The position numbers and the translations under genes are program-made. The notes under the pieces were generated by a model. The model was given only the letters and a program-made list of their open reading frames with translations. It did no database searches and had not been told where the DNA came from. A stretch of 8,731 nucleotides of DNA from an uncultured Gammaproteobacteria bacterium (GTDB lineage: Bacteria > Pseudomonadota > Gammaproteobacteria > Pseudomonadales > Pseudohongiellaceae). Positions 6,959-8,731 of the stretch are shown here, piece after piece. Each line of letters opens with the position of its first letter. The first letter of the stretch is position 1. The stretch lies in the NCBI GenBank assembly GCA_903889815.1, contig CAISYX010000117.1, forward strand, positions 1 through 8,731. Reading direction: 5' to 3'.

Positions 6959-6964
6959 AATATA
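6959..6964 (-). promoter_or_regulatory. Candidate -10 box of the TPR-like gene
   Basis: On the minus strand this reads TATATT, 5 of 6 consensus bases, about 65 bases before the chosen ATG. No acceptable -35 hexamer lies 16-18 bases upstream, which would suit an activator-dependent promoter using the TGTCA repeats further upstream. Confidence 0.35.
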
Positions 6965-6986
6965 CGTCGCTTTCATGAATTTTTCG

Positions 6987-7020
6987 TGACATGTGACATC
7001 AATGTGACATATCCATGACA
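6987..7020 (-). promoter_or_regulatory. TGTCA direct-repeat array, Pho-box-like activator site
   Basis: Read on the minus strand, TGTCA occurs at 7020-7016, 7009-7005, 6998-6994 and 6991-6987. The first three are spaced exactly 11 bases apart and the last by 7. PhoB boxes of enterics and pseudomonads consist of CTGTCAT-like units at 11-base spacing. The first unit here reads TTGTCAT and the next two ATGTCAC. The array is upstream of the TPR-like gene and points toward it. Other OmpR-family regulators also bind 10-11 base direct repeats, so the regulator's identity is inferred. Confidence 0.45.
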
Positions 7021-7064
7021 AAACAAAAATCTAAATTCAATGAAAACAAATAGATAGGGAAATT

Positions 7065-7099
7065 CCAATTGTGACAGCGATGCTGTCACCTGGAATTGG
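7065..7099 (-). terminator. Hairpin after the BatA-like gene, probable terminator
   Basis: A perfect eight-base-pair stem, GTGACAGC (7071-7078) with GCTGTCAC (7082-7089), has a three-base loop. It is flanked by a second pairing, CCAATT (7065-7070) with AATTGG (7094-7099), with a four-base bulge on one side. It begins three bases after the stop of the minus-strand gene at 7102. On the minus strand it is followed by AATTT, a poor T-run. Because it contains inverted TGACA/TGTCA elements, it could instead be a protein-binding site. Confidence 0.55.
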
Positions 7100-7101
7100 C
7101 T

Positions 7102-8731
7102 CTAGCGGTAGGTGGTATTGGCAACGCGGGTTTCGGCCAGCAGCATCAGCATCACGAGCAACATCAGCCACCACCAGACCCGCTGCGGCCCTTCGATTTC
7201 AGCAACCAGTTGTGCTGTGCGGACTTGCTCTGACTGCACGGGCTCTGTCTCGGCATTGGTGACACTGTCCTGCAGGGTGCTCGGAGCAATGCGTTCGAGT
7301 GAAGATTCTTCCGGGTCCGGATTCACGGCATAGAACTGCACATTCGCGCCATCGTCGATGCTCACAAAGCCATTGGTGACCGGCGTCAGCGTACGGTTGC
7401 CAGGCAGCAGTTGTGAAACCGCTCCCGCGGCATCCGTGACTGTCAGTGTGGCGTCCTCCGCCACGGCGCTTGCCAGATCGATCACATCGCCGATCCGGTA
7501 GGCACGCTCCTTCTCAGTGGCCTGGGCAAGATAGCGCAGGGACTCATGAGCAAATGGCAGATACAGGCCCTGCAGCGGCAGATTGTTCCACTCGGTGTCG
7601 AGCGAAGAAGCAAACAGCAGGACGCGCCCCTGCCCCACCGCACGCTCCAGCAGCGCGGGGCTGCCATTGTCGAACTGCATCAACACATCGGCGTCAGGGG
7701 CGGCCGTGGCAGCCCAGTAACCCTCGAAACGCACAGCCCAGTCAGAACCCAGCGGCAACAACACGGGATGTCGACGGTCCATGTCGGCAATCAGCAGGTA
7801 GTCTCCGCCGCCCAGACGGACAGGTTGATCCAGCGCTGCCGGGCTGATGTCGGCGAACAACTGATTGAAAGGCCCGGCGTTGACCCGGTCACCCGGCGCC
7901 ATCAGCAGACTGCCCCCATCGCGCACGAAGTCGTTCAGCGCATTGGCCTGTGTAGAACTGAGATCGCTGCCCGCATTGAGCAGTACCACCACATCGTGCT
8001 GCGCCAGTTGTGCGGCATCCAGTTCCCGTGGCGTGCTGCGGGAGAGCACGAAAGGCGACTCGGCGTTGCTGCCGATGGCCAGCGCCAGCCAGTGGGCTTC
8101 ATCTTCATACCAGTTCACCGAAGGCTCGCCATTGACCAGCAACACACGAATCTTCGCCATCACATCCACGGTGAAGAAGTAGCTGTTGTCGATGTCGAAA
8201 TCATCCGTGCCCACCCGGATCTCACCACGGTGGGTGCCGGCAGTATCAAACACGGCCGGCAGGCGCACCACCTCCTCGGACAGGTCGGTCAGATTGACCG
8301 GCATGCGCGCGGTCTCGACGCCATCGAGCAGCAGGCGCACTTCCGCCTGATCCACATGGACACTGCCGGTGCTGCGCACGCGCGCCAGAATTTCGTACTC
8401 GCTCTGATTCTCGATGAGCTGGTCGGGGGAGCGCACATCGGTCAGCAACAGGTTGCGGGACGGGCCATCGCCCACATCCACCGGGTTCAAGTGCACGCCC
8501 GGCGACATCACCCAGCCAGAGTCGTCCCCGCCCATGCCGCTGGCCTGGTAATCAGACACCAGATGAATGGTACGGCTCTCGTGGCGTGAGGATTCCAGCA
8601 GATCATTGGCCAGGCGCAGCGCGGGCATGAAGCGCGTCACCTCGAAGCCAGGCTCAGGCAGCGCATCCAGAAAGGCCCTGGCACCGTCCAGATCCGTGCT
8701 CAGTTCCCGCACACTCACGGCAGAACCGCCA
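7102..8731 (-). CDS. BatA-like membrane protein with vWA and GATase1-like domains (N-terminus beyond window)
   Basis: Only the C-terminal 542 or so codons are inside the window; the frame is open to the right edge. Numbering from the codon at 8718, the visible part begins in the end of a von Willebrand A domain (IHLVSDYQASGM, 51-62). A beta-rich Ig/CARDB-like section follows (about 86-187), then a class I glutamine-amidotransferase-like fold (about 190-400). That fold contains LNDFVRDGGSLLMAPGD (261-277), RHPVLLPL (316-323) and GRVLLFASSLDTEWNNLPL (364-382). A single membrane segment, WWWLMLLVMLMLLA (515-528), ends the protein. This order matches the large BatA/vWA proteins that usually neighbour a MoxR ATPase and a DUF58 protein, which would lie to the right. 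In such clusters the role is envelope-associated but poorly defined. No amidotransferase catalytic triad is apparent, so the GATase-like fold is probably non-enzymatic. Confidence 0.85.
   Translation of the reverse strand, partial: GGSAVSVRELSTDLDGARAFLDALPEPGFEVTRFMPALRLANDLLESSRHESRTIHLVSDYQASGMGGDDSGWVMSPGVHLNPVDVGDGPSRNLLLTDVRSPDQLIENQSEYEILARVRSTGSVHVDQAEVRLLLDGVETARMPVNLTDLSEEVVRLPAVFDTAGTHRGEIRVGTDDFDIDNSYFFTVDVMAKIRVLLVNGEPSVNWYEDEAHWLALAIGSNAESPFVLSRSTPRELDAAQLAQHDVVVLLNAGSDLSSTQANALNDFVRDGGSLLMAPGDRVNAGPFNQLFADISPAALDQPVRLGGGDYLLIADMDRRHPVLLPLGSDWAVRFEGYWAATAAPDADVLMQFDNGSPALLERAVGQGRVLLFASSLDTEWNNLPLQGLYLPFAHESLRYLAQATEKERAYRIGDVIDLASAVAEDATLTVTDAAGAVSQLLPGNRTLTPVTNGFVSIDDGANVQFYAVNPDPEESSLERIAPSTLQDSVTNAETEPVQSEQVRTAQLVAEIEGPQRVWWWLMLLVMLMLLAETRVANTTYR

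Noticed and set aside
6893..7021. 43-residue N-terminal extension of the TPR-like protein from a TTG at 7021
   Set aside because: It would bury the signal peptide, has no Shine-Dalgarno, and passes through the TGTCA repeats and the candidate -10 box.
7546..8589. Plus-strand open frame of 347 codons opposite the BatA-like gene
   Set aside because: The product is low in hydrophobic structure, rich in His/Gln/Arg and matches no family. The minus strand encodes a coherent multi-domain protein.
1..8731. CRISPR array, insertion sequence, prophage or toxin-antitoxin system
   Set aside because: No repeat-spacer pattern, terminal inverted repeats with a transposase, integrase or paired small ORFs of those families are visible.

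Overview
The window is GC-rich chromosomal-type DNA with tightly packed genes and no RNA genes, transposases or CRISPR repeats. It looks like a proteobacterium, most likely a gammaproteobacterium. The reasons are a RegB/RegA (PrrB/PrrA, RoxS/RoxR) redox two-component pair, an RND efflux operon, a BatA/vWA-type membrane protein and a small secreted helical-repeat protein. The taxonomic call is inference from gene families only.

Left part, plus strand. The window opens inside a RegB-family sensor histidine kinase (1-728, 5' end missing). Its stop overlaps the start of a RegA-family response regulator (716-1252). A 400-base non-coding stretch follows. It holds a good sigma70-like promoter (1353-1380) embedded in a strikingly symmetric array of CATTG/CAATG motifs, a RegA-like site just upstream, and a long leader with a doubtful cysteine-rich small ORF. 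Next comes a two-gene efflux operon: a periplasmic adaptor with a TTG start (1653-2771) and an RND inner-membrane permease (2785-5976). No outer-membrane channel gene is present. A strong hairpin (6025-6054) separates this operon from the convergent genes on the right.

Right part, minus strand. A BatA-like membrane protein (7102-8731, N-terminus beyond the window) ends in a hairpin at 7065-7099. An AT-rich intergenic region follows, with TGTCA direct repeats at 11-base spacing that resemble a Pho box, and then a secreted TPR-like protein of unknown function (6158-6892).

How they may work together. The kinase and regulator sense the redox or respiratory state. Their position directly upstream of the efflux operon, plus the RegA-like half-site in its promoter region, makes the operon a plausible local target, though this is unproven. 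The minus-strand genes appear to be an independent unit. The best candidates for undescribed biology are the promoter architecture at 1313-1387, the non-canonical proton-relay residues of the RND permease, and the TGTCA array upstream of the TPR-like gene. I see no clearly novel multi-gene system.
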